Of a DNA stretch of 64,000 nucleotides, positions 9,501-17,761 are shown one piece after another. The number at the start of each line of letters is the position of its first letter. Within the stretch, counting starts at the first letter, position 1. A program made the translations under genes and the position numbers. Below the pieces are notes generated by a model. That model saw only the letters and a program-made list of their open reading frames with translations. It had not been told where the DNA came from and ran no database searches. The stretch lies in the NCBI RefSeq assembly GCF_017312365.1, contig NZ_BLJI01000003.1, forward strand, positions 1 through 64,000. The letters are read 5' to 3'. Origin of the DNA: Chroococcus sp. FPU101 (GTDB taxonomy: Bacteria > Cyanobacteriota > Cyanobacteriia > Cyanobacteriales > Microcystaceae).

Positions 9501-9590
9501 GATTTCTAGCGAGGATTCTTTTCTGGTACCTCCATATTGAATAATGCGAACGACTTCTGAGTAATACTGATTAATAGCAAGACGAGACAT
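6588..9590 (-). CDS. Single-chain restriction-modification enzyme (type ISP/IIG-like, N6-adenine methylase plus nuclease)
   Basis: 1000 residues. The N-terminus has a PD-(D/E)XK nuclease pattern: E29, D74 and E79-A-K81. A helical linker follows. The methylase core has TPNEIVKFMI (307-316), SAM-binding motif I DPATGTGTF (340-348) and catalytic NPPY (446-449), typical of gamma-class N6-adenine methylases. Roughly 600-900 should hold target recognition. Type ISP enzymes such as LlaGI are about 1500 residues with a helicase between nuclease and methylase. No Walker A or DEAD/DEAH helicase motif is seen here, so the layout is closer to type IIG. No separate specificity or methylase gene is adjacent. 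It probably cuts and self-protects foreign DNA. Confidence 0.85.
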   Translation of the reverse strand: MSRLAINQYYSEVVRIIQYGGTRKESSLEIAFQNLLNSYCKTRDFMLIPKLDYRTKVGKVLYPDGTVKDALRLDWGYWEAKDQYDNLDKEIEKKLSIGYPDDNILFEDSQTAVLIQGKEEKLRVSMRDDEALDHLLNTFINYVRPEVKDFQEAIKSFKEDLPTILDALRDLIEKQSLSNTKFEQAKNSFLTICQQSINPEISDLDVREMMIQHILTEDIFINIFNESQFHRENNIARELQKVIETFFTGSTKKNTLSTVERYYAVIRRTAANIYNHHEKQKFLKAIYENFYKAYNPKAADRLGIVYTPNEIVKFMIESVDYLTHKHFGKLLSDPGVEILDPATGTGTFITELIEHLPKDKLKYKYQKEIHCNEVAILPYYIANLNIEFTYKQKMGEYEEFNHICFVDTLDHTCFVGKQLDLFSITVENTARIKSQNDREISVIIGNPPYNAKQENFNQNNANRVYEGIDKRIKETYIKNGTAQNQIVVYDMYTRFIRWASDRLNQNGILAFITNSSFIDALAFDGFRKVVAYEFSEIYLIDLGGNIRENPKLSGTTHNVFAIQTGVAISLMVKREKNDKVPCQIFYSRRPEFEIAIDKRDFLSKTKFKDISFIHIIPDKKHNWINQSNNNFDDLIPLVDKEVKASKSEEAVFKLFSSGIKTQCDEWVYDLSKDKLEQKIKYLINVYQNTLANVNYEFKDKIKWDAELTSYLKRKIQKEYSDNSLLTGYYRPYFKQFLYFDKHFNGRTYQWFNIYSNNQSNPIIAFNTGGNKFAVVATDTIIDLGSLLVGGGSTQCISFYRYDENGNRIDNITDWGLKQFQTHYQDTTITKEDIFNYTYSVLHNPEYRDKYELNLKRDFPRLPFYDDFFQWVNWGKQLMELHINYETVEPYSLKRIDIALDKPKPKLKADKPNRKIILDDVTTLENVPSLAWKYQLGNRSALEWILDQYKEKKPKDPTIAEKFNTYRFADYKEQVIDLLCRVCTVSVETMEIIQELKQKLE

Positions 9591-9886
9591 AATAGTGTGT
9601 TTCCGTTCAACATACTGTTAGTGTTCCCACCGCAGCCTTTTTGAGTGTTCAGTAATTTTACTGAATTTGTTGTTTTAATTAATTTGATTAAAATATTAGT
9701 CTTTTATACCACCGTGCAATCAATTTCATGGCTGAGAGCTTCGAGTCTATTGAAATGGACTAAAATATACAAGAATAGTCGGTTTCAACCAACTTCAGCT
9801 TTGAGACAGAGAATAAATTCTCTGGCAATATATTTTAATTACCTAATGAATTATCTAATTTACCGTCTGTATCCAGAATACAAAAA

Positions 9887-10357
9887 TTATCCGAGTAACC
9901 AAAAACCTGTATAAGTCATCCCAGAGTCATCGGGTTGAACTAAGAGAAAATGTAACCCTTTACTAGCTTTTTTTTTCCGTTCATATAGATCCGCAAAATG
10001 AGCCATTTCGGCATCATAGAAAGTAGCAATAACCCAACGTTCATTAACACCAGCTTCTAAAATTAATCCTCCTGATTGTCCAATTTCAGCAGGGATATAA
10101 TTAAGAGAACGGGGACTAATTTCTTGTAACCATTTTGCTAAAGCCATCGATTTTCTATCACCATAAATAATGACTCCAGATATCGGTAGAGTCGAAGCTA
10201 GTCCTAAATTGATAGGATATAAAGATTCTTTTGCAGATAGAATAGGAATCGGGCGACTATTAAAAAACTCCACTAATTCTTCTGCGGGTAATGAGGCAAA
10301 ACGCCATTCTTTACCTAATAAATGATCTGGAATGGGTTGAGGCGGTAGTTGAGTCAT
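9887..10357 (-). CDS. Conserved hypothetical protein
   Basis: 156 residues, soluble, with no signal or membrane segment. It has a proline-rich start (MTQLPPQPIPDHLLGKEWRF) and a hydrophobic-polar alternation suggesting an alpha/beta fold. I do not recognise a domain, though it reads like a conserved cyanobacterial protein. It is divergent from rimM, with about 45 bp between the starts, so the promoters share that gap. Function unknown. Confidence 0.7.
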   Translation of the reverse strand: MTQLPPQPIPDHLLGKEWRFASLPAEELVEFFNSRPIPILSAKESLYPINLGLASTLPISGVIIYGDRKSMALAKWLQEISPRSLNYIPAEIGQSGGLILEAGVNERWVIATFYDAEMAHFADLYERKKKASKGLHFLLVQPDDSGMTYTGFWLLG

Positions 10358-10402
10358 AGATGAATAAGATATAATTATTCTATAATCAGAATAACAGTAA
10401 AA

Positions 10403-11071
10403 ATGACTTCAATGAATGATTTATTAGAAATTGGCACAATTGTAGCACCCCAAGGCTTAAAAGGGGAAGTTAGAGTATCTTCAATATCAGATTTTCCTGA
10501 ACGGTTTGTAAAATCGGGGAAACGTTGGTTACAGTCTCCTCAAGGTGAATCCCCACAAGAAATAACATTAATAAAAGGTCGTTACATACCAGGAAAAGAA
10601 AATATTTATATTGTTCAAATAGCGGGAGTAGAAAATAGAGAACAAGCCGAAAATTTAAGAGGATATAAATTGTTTGTTGAAACTAGCGATCGCCCAATTT
10701 TAGAGCAAGACGAATATCATGTCAGTGATTTAATTGGTATGGAAGTATATCATCAAGTTAATGGGGAAAATATCGGAATGATTACTGATGTTTTTTGGGC
10801 TGGTAATGACATTTTAGAAGTTAAATTACATCAACAACCTACTCCCATAGAAGAAAAAACAATTGATTTATCTAAAATTAGCCGCATCAGCAAAAGGCAT
10901 AAAGTCAAACCGAAAACTAACAAAATAGCAACGGTTCTTATCCCTTTTGTTAAAGAAATTGTCCCTATAGTCAACTTGCCAGAAAAACGCCTCGAAATAA
11001 ATCCACCTAAAGGATTGTTAGAAATAAATCTATCTATAGAAGGAGAAAATAGCACTAATGATGACAATTGA
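10403..11071 (+). CDS. rimM: Ribosome maturation factor RimM
   Basis: 222 residues. It helps assemble the head of the 30S subunit by binding ribosomal protein S19 and 16S rRNA. The N-terminal barrel opens with LEIGTIVAPQGLKGEVRV, a RimM hallmark. The PRC-like barrel follows (YHVSDLIGMEVY; GMITDVFWAGNDILEV) and the family ending VPIVNLPEKRLEINPPKGLLE is present. An extra charged segment (about 152-190, rich in K and I) makes it longer than the ~175-residue E. coli protein. Either M1 or M4 could be the start. The ABC transporter gene follows on the same strand. Confidence 0.92.
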   Translation: MTSMNDLLEIGTIVAPQGLKGEVRVSSISDFPERFVKSGKRWLQSPQGESPQEITLIKGRYIPGKENIYIVQIAGVENREQAENLRGYKLFVETSDRPILEQDEYHVSDLIGMEVYHQVNGENIGMITDVFWAGNDILEVKLHQQPTPIEEKTIDLSKISRISKRHKVKPKTNKIATVLIPFVKEIVPIVNLPEKRLEINPPKGLLEINLSIEGENSTNDDN

Positions 11072-11122
11072 TTTTCATCATTGGATGGGCTAGAATATTA
11101 TCTAGCTGATCCTTGAAAGTTA

Positions 11123-12946
11123 ATGAAAATCTCCTCTAAATTTAATAAACCTATCGCTAGAAGTCGTGACAATGATTGGCGACTTGTCCTAAGTCTACTT
11201 CCTTATGCTCGCCTTTATAATAAGACTTTAATCCTTTCTATCATCTTACTTATTCCCTTATCAATATCGGGAGCAATTCAACCGATTATTATTGGGCAAT
11301 CGGTGTCATTATTAAGAAAAGAACCTTCTTGGAATTTTTTAGAAAATGTATCTATCGATCAAGCTTTACAAATATTAGCAATCATACTAGCTGTAACTAT
11401 TGTTATTCGCTTAATTTTTGCATCAATTCAAGGCTTTTTAGTTCAAAAAGTTGGTCAAGAAATTACGGCTTCAGTTCGAGAAGATTTATTCACTCATGTT
11501 ACCTCATTACCGATTCGTTTTTTTGAAAAAACACCAGTTGGAAAATTAGTAACTCGTTTAACCAGTGATGTCGAAGCATTGGGAGAAGTATTTGCTAGTG
11601 GTGCGATCGGTGTTTTAAGTGATTTGATTTATATTTTAGTCATTATTGTGACTATTTTTACCTTACAGTGGCAACTAAGTTTATTACTCATAAGTTTGCT
11701 TGTTCCAGTAACAGGTTTAATTATTTATTTTCAAAAACAATATCGGAAAGCGAACTATCAAGCGAGAGAAGAATTATCAAAACTGAATTCAATGTTACAG
11801 GAAAATGTAACAGGTGTTAATGTTGTACAAATCTTTCAACGAGAAAATTATAACGTTGAAATGTTTCGCAAAATTAATGTCGGTTATCGAAATGAAGTAG
11901 ATAAAACGATTTTTCATGATTCAGCAATTTCAGCTACTCTAGAATGGATAGCATTAATCGCTATTGCGGGTGTTCTTTGGTTAGGTGGACTTTTTATTTT
12001 ACAAGATAAAATTAACTATGGTACCCTATTAGCTTTTATTTTATATGCGAGACGTTTATTCAATCCTCTAAGACAGTTTGCTGATAAATTTACAATGTTC
12101 CAAGCGGGTTTTACAGCTATTGAACGGATTAATGAATTAAAGAATGAACCGATTGAAAGTCGTAGTCAGATAGTAGCTTATCCACATTCAAAAGATCCAA
12201 TTATCTCGCAAAAAAAAGGTGGAGAGATTCGCTTTGATAATGTTTTTTTTGCTTATAAAAATGATGAATATGTCCTTAAAAACTTAGATTTTGTCATTCA
12301 ATCTGGCGAAAAAGTTGCTTTAGTTGGGCCAACAGGTGCAGGCAAAAGTTCAATTATTAAGCTACTATGCCGTTTATACGAACCCACCCAAGGACGTATT
12401 CTAATTGATGGCATCGATATCCAAAATATACCAAGAGCCGAATTACGTCGTTATATCGGTGTTATTTTACAAGAAACTTTTCTATTTGCAGGAGATGTTA
12501 AACGGAATATAACATTAGGGGAAAATTACTCGTTTGAACAAATTAAAAACTCAGCACAATTAACGAATATCGATCGATTCATCGAAGACTTGCCCCAAGG
12601 ATATGATACCCTGCTACGGGAAAGAGGAGCCAATTTATCTGGAGGACAAAAACAGTTACTTGCATTTGCGCGAGTTGCCATCCGTAATCCAGGTATTCTC
12701 GTATTAGATGAAGCCACATCTAGCTTAGATGTAGGAACAGAATCATTAATCCAAGATGCCTTAATTCATCTTCTTCAAGAACGAACCGCTATTATTATTG
12801 CTCATCGTCTTTCAACCATTCGTGATGTAGATAGAATTTTGGTCTTAAAACGTGGACAATTAGTTGAGACAGGAACTCATGAAGCTTTACTGAAACTTGA
12901 TGGTTTGTACGCTAGTTTATATAAATTACAAATGTTAGGCAACTAG
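11123..12946 (+). CDS. ABC exporter-type protein, permease-ATPase fusion (MdlB/MsbA-like)
   Basis: 607 residues, one half-transporter. Six membrane helices (about 40-330) include a short coupling region with the TRLTSDVEALGE motif. The nucleotide-binding domain follows with Walker A GPTGAGKSS, Q-loop GVILQETFLF, signature LSGGQKQLLAF, Walker B ILVLDEATSSLD and the H-loop IIIAHRLST. It should work as a dimer exporting a lipid, drug or peptide from the cytoplasm; the substrate is unknown. It follows rimM by about 50 nt and may be co-transcribed. The gene ends 1 nt before the convergent LRR gene ends. Confidence 0.9.
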   Translation: MKISSKFNKPIARSRDNDWRLVLSLLPYARLYNKTLILSIILLIPLSISGAIQPIIIGQSVSLLRKEPSWNFLENVSIDQALQILAIILAVTIVIRLIFASIQGFLVQKVGQEITASVREDLFTHVTSLPIRFFEKTPVGKLVTRLTSDVEALGEVFASGAIGVLSDLIYILVIIVTIFTLQWQLSLLLISLLVPVTGLIIYFQKQYRKANYQAREELSKLNSMLQENVTGVNVVQIFQRENYNVEMFRKINVGYRNEVDKTIFHDSAISATLEWIALIAIAGVLWLGGLFILQDKINYGTLLAFILYARRLFNPLRQFADKFTMFQAGFTAIERINELKNEPIESRSQIVAYPHSKDPIISQKKGGEIRFDNVFFAYKNDEYVLKNLDFVIQSGEKVALVGPTGAGKSSIIKLLCRLYEPTQGRILIDGIDIQNIPRAELRRYIGVILQETFLFAGDVKRNITLGENYSFEQIKNSAQLTNIDRFIEDLPQGYDTLLRERGANLSGGQKQLLAFARVAIRNPGILVLDEATSSLDVGTESLIQDALIHLLQERTAIIIAHRLSTIRDVDRILVLKRGQLVETGTHEALLKLDGLYASLYKLQMLGN

Positions 12947-12947
12947 A

Positions 12948-13997
12948 TTACAAATTACAAATTGTTTCAGGTTGAACAGGACAAGTTGTATAAACTAAAT
13001 TAGGATTTTTGGCAAGATTTAATTCTTCAAGTTTAGTCAGTGAAGATAAAGTATCTATCTTCAAAATCTTATTGTTAGATAATCCTAAATTTTCTAATTT
13101 AATTAGTTGCGCTAAGGGACTAATATCAACAATTTGATTAAAATTAAGAAACAAGCCTGTTAGGTTAACTAATGATGCTAATGGAGCAATATCACTAATT
13201 TTATTTTTGTCTAACAGAAGTAATTTTAAACGGTTTAATCCAGATAAAGGTGAAACATCAATAATTTGATTATTTTCCACAATCAGGACTGATAATTGGC
13301 TTAAAGTACTTAAAGGACTAAGATCAACAATCTGATTGTTACCTAAAGAGATTCCTGTTAAATTATTTAATGAAGCTAATGGGGAAAGATCTCTAACTTG
13401 ATTACGATCCAAAAGAATTTTATCTAAACGATTTAAAGATGATAATGGAGTTAAATCAATAATTTTATTATCGGGAATATACAATTTAGATAGACGATTT
13501 AAAGATGATAATGGAGTTAAATCAGTAATTTCGTTATTAAATAACCAAAGCGTTTCTAAGTTATGCAGTTGAGCAAGCGGTTTTAAGTCAGCAACTTTAT
13601 TGTTAGATAAATCAAGTTCTCTAAGTAAATTTAAAGGAGTCAGGGGAGAAAGATCAATAATATAATTATCAGCTAAAATCAACCTATTCAGACGTGACAA
13701 GGAACTAAGGGGCGTTAAATCACTTAAATTAGCACCCGATAAATTTAAGTCATTAACTTTTCCTAATTGATGTGAGGCTTTAGAACAGCTATTTGTTTTT
13801 GCGATTTCTAAGAGAACCATTAGAGTATACTGAGCATTAGGTGACAAATTTTCTCGTTTTTCACATACAGTAGCAAAATTATTCGTATAATTCGATTCTA
13901 CATAGCAATATATTCCCAAAAGCGAGAAAAGCGTCACTATACTTAAGATGACGAACCTAATCAGTTTTTTATTCTGACTGAAATGCCAAAGCCGCAT
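12948..13997 (-). CDS. Leucine-rich repeat protein (SDS22/internalin-like), membrane-anchored
   Basis: 349 residues from the ATG at 13997; a TTG three codons earlier is less likely. After a short basic start, one membrane helix (LIRFVILSIVTLFSLLGIYC) anchors it, with the rest presumably periplasmic. From about residue 85 on there are ten or eleven 22-residue repeats of the type L-x-L-x-x-N-x-I-x-D-(L/I)-(S/T)-P-L, the SDS22/internalin pattern, forming a curved protein-binding surface. A C-terminal cap contains two cysteines (TTCPVQPETICNL). No sortase or kinase domain is seen. Role and partner unknown. Two adjacent repeats are nearly identical at DNA level (13428-13458 and 13494-13524). Confidence 0.8.
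   Translation of the reverse strand: MRLWHFSQNKKLIRFVILSIVTLFSLLGIYCYVESNYTNNFATVCEKRENLSPNAQYTLMVLLEIAKTNSCSKASHQLGKVNDLNLSGANLSDLTPLSSLSRLNRLILADNYIIDLSPLTPLNLLRELDLSNNKVADLKPLAQLHNLETLWLFNNEITDLTPLSSLNRLSKLYIPDNKIIDLTPLSSLNRLDKILLDRNQVRDLSPLASLNNLTGISLGNNQIVDLSPLSTLSQLSVLIVENNQIIDVSPLSGLNRLKLLLLDKNKISDIAPLASLVNLTGLFLNFNQIVDISPLAQLIKLENLGLSNNKILKIDTLSSLTKLEELNLAKNPNLVYTTCPVQPETICNL
13428..13524. repeat. Recent 66-bp internal duplication in the LRR gene
   Basis: A 31-bp block (13428-13458) recurs without mismatch at 13494-13524, exactly 66 bp (one 22-residue LRR) apart. The other repeats in the gene have diverged at DNA level, so this pair looks like a recent in-frame duplication. Confidence 0.8.
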
Positions 13998-14158
13998 ACG
14001 GGTCAAATTGCACCAAATAGTAGAGATTTTTCTTTATATGCTATCAGAACTCATAAGGTTTTGTCTTCCGTGTGACCCGTGAATAAAAAAATATCTTCAA
14101 AATCTTTCAATTTTTGAAGATGTATAGTAAAATAAAAAATTGTGAGTTTTTTAAAACC

Positions 14159-14521
14159 ATGAACGCAGAACAAATTATCAGATCTATCGAGGCGGAACAC
14201 ATAAAAAGTGATTTGCCAGCGATCAACGTAGGTGACACCGTCAAAGTCGGCGTGAGAATCGTCGAAGGTGGTAAAGAACGGGTTCAGCCTTATCAAGGTG
14301 TCGTTATTGCTATGCGTAATGGTGGCATTAGCGAAACCATCACCGTTAGAAAGGTGTTTCAAGGAGTAGGCGTAGAGCGTGTATTTTTGCTTCATTCACC
14401 ACTGGTTGCTAGTGTACAAGTGATCAGTCGTGGTAAAGTAAGAAGAGCGAAACTTTACTACCTGCGCGATCGTGTCGGCAAAGCAACTCGCATTAAACAG
14501 CGTTTTGACCGCCCAATTTAA
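14159..14521 (+). CDS. rplS: 50S ribosomal protein L19
   Basis: 120 residues from the ATG at 14159. L19 sits at the interface of the two ribosomal subunits. The sequence shows the conserved [19 protein letters not shown], the [11 protein letters not shown] stretch and the basic end [17 protein letters not shown]. The reading frame stays open 15 codons upstream, but that part has no L19 character, and M-N-A-E-Q-I-I is the normal start. The gene precedes trnW and the secE-nusG-rplKAJL run on the same strand, the usual cyanobacterial order. Confidence 0.95.
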   Translation: MNAEQIIRSIEAEHIKSDLPAINVGDTVKVGVRIVEGGKERVQPYQGVVIAMRNGGISETITVRKVFQGVGVERVFLLHSPLVASVQVISRGKVRRAKLYYLRDRVGKATRIKQRFDRPI

Positions 14522-14598
14522 GCTCTCTAGCAGCAACTCCCCTAAAGAGCGAACTGGTTAAAACTAGGTTATAATAGGTAGAAATCGTACTCAAGCTT

Positions 14599-14671
14599 GC
14601 GTCCTTAGTTCAGTTGGTAGAACGCAGGTCTCCAAAACCTGATGTCGAGGGTTCAAGTCCTTCAGGGCGCG
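14599..14671 (+). tRNA. trnW: tRNA-Trp (CCA anticodon)
   Basis: 73 nt including the discriminator G at 14671. The acceptor arm pairs GCGTCCT with AGGGCGC (one G-T pair). The anticodon stem is CAGGT/ACCTG with loop CTCCAAA, giving anticodon CCA. The T arm contains GGTTCAAGTCC. CCA is not encoded. A TATAAT at 14570-14575 upstream is a plausible -10 box. The position just before secE is typical for cyanobacteria. Confidence 0.95.
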
Positions 14672-14833
14672 TTGGGACTACCTATAATATAGGATGACCA
14701 GCCACTAGCTCAAATAAAAAGGGGAAATCTAAGTGCTGAGTCGCAAATTCAGTGATAAGTTATTAAGCATTCCTTCTTGTAAAAGAGGGTATTGATGGCA
14801 AGTGACTGAACTTTAACTTGGGAGAATAATACT

Positions 14834-15076
14834 GTGGTCAAGAAAGAAGCTGAAAAAAAAGAAACGAGCATCGCTAACAACGAAGAATCAAAATCGTTTC
14901 AGCTTAATCAATTTGTCGATGAGACGAAAGGAGAACTGAAAAAAGTTGTTTGGCCAAGTCGTCAACAACTCATCAGTGAATCGGCGGCTGTCATGCTAAT
15001 GGTTAGTTTAGTAGCTACGATCGTCTATCTAGTCGATCAGTTCTTTGCGTGGGGTGCAGGGAAGATATTTCAATGA
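14834..15076 (+). CDS. secE: Preprotein translocase subunit SecE
   Basis: 80 residues from a GTG start, with GGGAGAA upstream as ribosome site. SecE clamps the SecY channel in the plasma and thylakoid membranes. The sequence has the conserved amphipathic GELKKVVWPSRQQL followed by a single C-terminal membrane helix (SAAVMLMVSLVATIVYLV). It is preceded by a charged Lys/Glu-rich N-terminus. Its stop codon overlaps the nusG start (ATGA), showing translational coupling. Confidence 0.95.
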   Translation: MVKKEAEKKETSIANNEESKSFQLNQFVDETKGELKKVVWPSRQQLISESAAVMLMVSLVATIVYLVDQFFAWGAGKIFQ

Positions 15077-15714
15077 GTTTCGCTGAAGATTTTAACCCTG
15101 AAATTCCTGATGATCTCATCGAAGAAGATGAGGCCAAGGAACGAAACCGCAAGAGAGCGCGTTGGTATGCCGTTCAGGTGGCTTCTGGTTGTGAAAAGCG
15201 AGTAAAAGCTAACTTAGAACAGCGTATCCATACTCTAGACGTAGCAAACCGTATTTTTGGTGTGCAAATCCCACAAACGCCGACGGTCAAAGTTCGTAAA
15301 GACGGTAGTCGTCAACACGGAGAAGAAAAAGTTTTTCCGGGCTATGTTCTGGTCAAAATGGTCATGGATGACGAAGCTTGGCAGGTTGTCAAGAATACGC
15401 CCAACGTGATTAACTTTGTCGGAGCCGAACAAAAACGACACTATGGCAGAGGTCGCGGTCATGTCACACCCGTTCCCCTAAGTCCTTCAGAAGTAGAGCG
15501 CATTTTCATGCAAGCTCAAGTCTCTGAACCCGTCGTCAAAATTGATATGGAAGTCGGAGACCAAATTATGGTTCTCTCAGGCCCCTTTAAAGAGTTTCAA
15601 GGAGAAGTCATCGAAGTTAGCCCAGAACGAAGCAAACTCAAAGCTTTACTCTCTATCTTTGGTCGTGACACTCCCGTTGAGTTGGAATTTTCACAAGTCG
15701 AGAAACAAGGTTAG
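15073..15714 (+). CDS. nusG: Transcription termination/antitermination protein NusG
   Basis: 213 residues from the ATG at 15073, overlapping the secE stop. NusG binds RNA polymerase and links it to the ribosome. The NGN domain begins at [20 protein letters not shown] and includes [10 protein letters not shown]. The C-terminal KOW domain has the signature [20 protein letters not shown] short acidic N-terminal extension ([16 protein letters not shown]) precedes the NGN domain. It is followed after 2 nt by rplK. Confidence 0.96.
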   Translation: MSFAEDFNPEIPDDLIEEDEAKERNRKRARWYAVQVASGCEKRVKANLEQRIHTLDVANRIFGVQIPQTPTVKVRKDGSRQHGEEKVFPGYVLVKMVMDDEAWQVVKNTPNVINFVGAEQKRHYGRGRGHVTPVPLSPSEVERIFMQAQVSEPVVKIDMEVGDQIMVLSGPFKEFQGEVIEVSPERSKLKALLSIFGRDTPVELEFSQVEKQG

Positions 15715-15716
15715 TA

Positions 15717-16142
15717 ATGGCCAAAAAAGTTGTAGCAATGATTAAGTTAGCTCTTCCCGCAGGAAAGGCTAACCCCGCCCCTCCAGTCGGCCCAGCATTG
15801 GGTCAACACGGGGTCAATATTATGATGTTTTGTAAAGAATATAATGCCAGAACCGCCGATCAAGTGGGTATGGTCGTTCCCGTAGAAATTTCTGTCTTTG
15901 AAGATAGAAGCTTTACCTTTATTCTCAAAACCCCTCCCGCCTCCGTTTTAATTTGTAAAGCAGCAGGCATCGAAAGAGGTTCCAAAGAACCCAACAAGAA
16001 AAAAGTAGCCAGCATCAGTCGCGCACAATTGCAAGAAATTGCTCAAACCAAAATGCCCGATCTTAATGCCAATGACATTGATGCAGCGATGAAAATCATT
16101 GAAGGAACCGCCCGTAATATGGGTGTCACTATTAAAGAATAA
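15717..16142 (+). CDS. rplK: 50S ribosomal protein L11
   Basis: 141 residues, the standard length. L11 binds the GTPase-associated region of 23S rRNA. Signatures are [33 protein letters not shown] and the C-terminal RNA-binding part with [15 protein letters not shown]. It begins 2 nt after nusG and is followed by rplA. Confidence 0.97.
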   Translation: MAKKVVAMIKLALPAGKANPAPPVGPALGQHGVNIMMFCKEYNARTADQVGMVVPVEISVFEDRSFTFILKTPPASVLICKAAGIERGSKEPNKKKVASISRAQLQEIAQTKMPDLNANDIDAAMKIIEGTARNMGVTIKE

Positions 16143-16203
16143 TTTAAACACAATTAGGGGAGAAGCCGAGCTTCGCTATTAACCCTTTGGAGATCTAAAA
16201 AAA

Positions 16204-16917
16204 ATGGCTAAAAAAATCTCTCGTCGTCTACGAGATGCAAGCGCAAAAGTCGAAGAAAAAGCATACGAGCCGTTGGAAGCCCTACAACTGCTTAAAGAAA
16301 CCGCAACCGCAAAATTTGACGAAACAGCAGAAGCGCATATTCGTCTAGGGATTGACCCGAAATATACCGATCAACAATTAAGAACAACCGTCACCTTTCC
16401 CAAAGGTACTGGACAAAGCGTTCGAGTCGCCGTCATCACCAGAGGGGAAAAAGAATCGGAAGCCAAGTCAGCAGGTGCCGATATTGTTGGTTCTGAAGAT
16501 TTAATCAACCAAATTCAGGGCGGAATGCTCGATTTTGAAGTTTTAATCGCCACACCCGATATGATGCCTCAAGTGGCTAAACTCGGTCGTCTACTGGGGC
16601 CTCGCGGTTTAATGCCGTCACCCAAAGGAGGCACCGTAACCACTGATTTAGCAGGGGCCATTGAGGAATTTAAAGCAGGTAAACAAGAATTCCGCGCCGA
16701 CAGAACTGGAATTGTTCATGTCATGTTCGGCAAAGCTTCGTTTACCGCAGATGACCTTTTAGTTAACCTAAAAGCTCTACAGGAAACGGTTGATCGTAAC
16801 CGTCCTACAGGTGCTAAAGGTCGTTACTGGCGCAGTGTTTATGTTTCTGCTTCAATGGGGCCATCGATTGAGGTGGATATTAGTTCCCTCCGTGACCTAA
16901 AATTAGCAGAAGCGTAA
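16204..16917 (+). CDS. rplA: 50S ribosomal protein L1
   Basis: 237 residues, the usual length. L1 forms the mobile L1 stalk of the ribosome and in many bacteria represses its own operon. Seen motifs are [17 protein letters not shown], the [15 protein letters not shown] loop and [19 protein letters not shown] small hairpin (GAAGC-CGA-GCTTC, 16162-16174) lies in the gap after rplK and could be part of an L1 feedback site; that is inference. Confidence 0.97.
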   Translation: MAKKISRRLRDASAKVEEKAYEPLEALQLLKETATAKFDETAEAHIRLGIDPKYTDQQLRTTVTFPKGTGQSVRVAVITRGEKESEAKSAGADIVGSEDLINQIQGGMLDFEVLIATPDMMPQVAKLGRLLGPRGLMPSPKGGTVTTDLAGAIEEFKAGKQEFRADRTGIVHVMFGKASFTADDLLVNLKALQETVDRNRPTGAKGRYWRSVYVSASMGPSIEVDISSLRDLKLAEA

Positions 16918-17134
16918 CAGAACAACAACCCAATATTTGCTTCATCGGGAAATACCGAAGACAGCAGGTGCAACTTAGCTTAAATATCCTGTCGAGGTTG
17001 ACCTAAGAAAGAACAAGAAAACAAAGGAATTTTCCCTTTTGTTTGTTTTCTTGCCTCTCTAGATTCAACCCCGGCCAACAGGCTGAGGGGTTTTGTGTTT
17101 GATCTAGTCCCCAACATAAAGGAGGTGAGACAGC
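16918..17134 (+). promoter_or_regulatory. Candidate L10 leader / attenuator upstream of rplJ
   Basis: This 217-nt gap is highly structured. A long hairpin pairs CAAGAAAACAAA (17014-17025) with TTTGTTTTCTTG (17042-17053), with GGAA/TTCC inside its apex. It is followed by AACCCC (17067-17072) pairing with GGGGTT (17087-17092) and then a T-rich tract, which looks like an intrinsic attenuator. In many bacteria L10(L12)4 binds a leader here to control rplJ-rplL. Placement fits that model; the exact L10 binding fold is not checked. Confidence 0.65.
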
Positions 17135-17701
17135 ATGGGGAGAACTCGGGAAAATAAGGCCGAAATTATTGAGGATCTGAAGCAACTGCTCAGTGAATCT
17201 CAATTAGCCGTCGTTATTGACTATCAGGGTTTATCCGTAGCGGAAATCACGGATTTGCGGAGAAAATTAATACCAGCAGGAACCGTCTGTAAGGTGACTA
17301 AAAACACCTTTATGGAAATTGCTATTAAAGAGTATGAGCAATGGCATCCGATGACAGACCTGCTCAAAGGTCAGTCAGCCTTCTTACTGGTAAAAGATGA
17401 TATTGGTGGAGCCTACAAAGCTTACCAAGAATTCCGCAAAGTCGCCAAAAAATCAGAGTTTCGCGGTGGCGTAATGCAAGGCCAGATTCTCACCGAAGAT
17501 CAGGTGAAATCGATCGCCGATTTACCGCCGAAAGAGCAACTCATGGCACAAATTGCTGGCGCACTCAATTCGATCACGTCACAACTGGCACGTGGCATCA
17601 ACGAGGTACCATCCTCCTTGGCACGTGGCATCAACGAGGTACCATCGTCTCTGGGTCGCGGTATTCAAGCGGTCGCCAACAAAGAAGACAGTGCTGCCTA
17701 A
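17135..17701 (+). CDS. rplJ: 50S ribosomal protein L10 with duplicated C-terminus
   Basis: 188 residues. L10 is the base of the ribosomal stalk, carrying L7/L12 dimers on its C-terminal helix. The N-terminal domain is normal (GRTRENKAEIIEDLKQLLSE; VIDYQGLSVAEITDLRR; VTKNTFMEIAI). The last part is unusual: an 11-residue unit LARGINEVPSS occurs twice in tandem, then a third partial unit LGRGIQAV. The first two are encoded by 28-bp identical blocks 33 bp apart. An AGGAGGTGAG ribosome site precedes the ATG. The L10 leader precedes it and rplL follows. Confidence 0.94.
   Translation: MGRTRENKAEIIEDLKQLLSESQLAVVIDYQGLSVAEITDLRRKLIPAGTVCKVTKNTFMEIAIKEYEQWHPMTDLLKGQSAFLLVKDDIGGAYKAYQEFRKVAKKSEFRGGVMQGQILTEDQVKSIADLPPKEQLMAQIAGALNSITSQLARGINEVPSSLARGINEVPSSLGRGIQAVANKEDSAA
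17586..17646 (+). repeat. 33-bp tandem duplication within rplJ
   Basis: The 28-bp block 17586-17613 is repeated exactly at 17619-17646 (33-bp period, in frame). It duplicates eleven residues in the stalk-helix region of L10. Confidence 0.9.
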
Positions 17702-17761
17702 CAGACTGTCCTTAAAAAACCTAAATTTGTTCAACCATTTTACTGTAAAGGAGTTAAATCC

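Noticed and set aside
9645-9914. 89-residue plus-strand reading frame
   Set aside because: No ribosome site, low-complexity AT-derived residues, and it overlaps the end of the hypothetical gene on the other strand.
14051-14395. 114-residue frame antisense to rplS
   Set aside because: It is a shadow of the strongly conserved L19 gene on the opposite strand.
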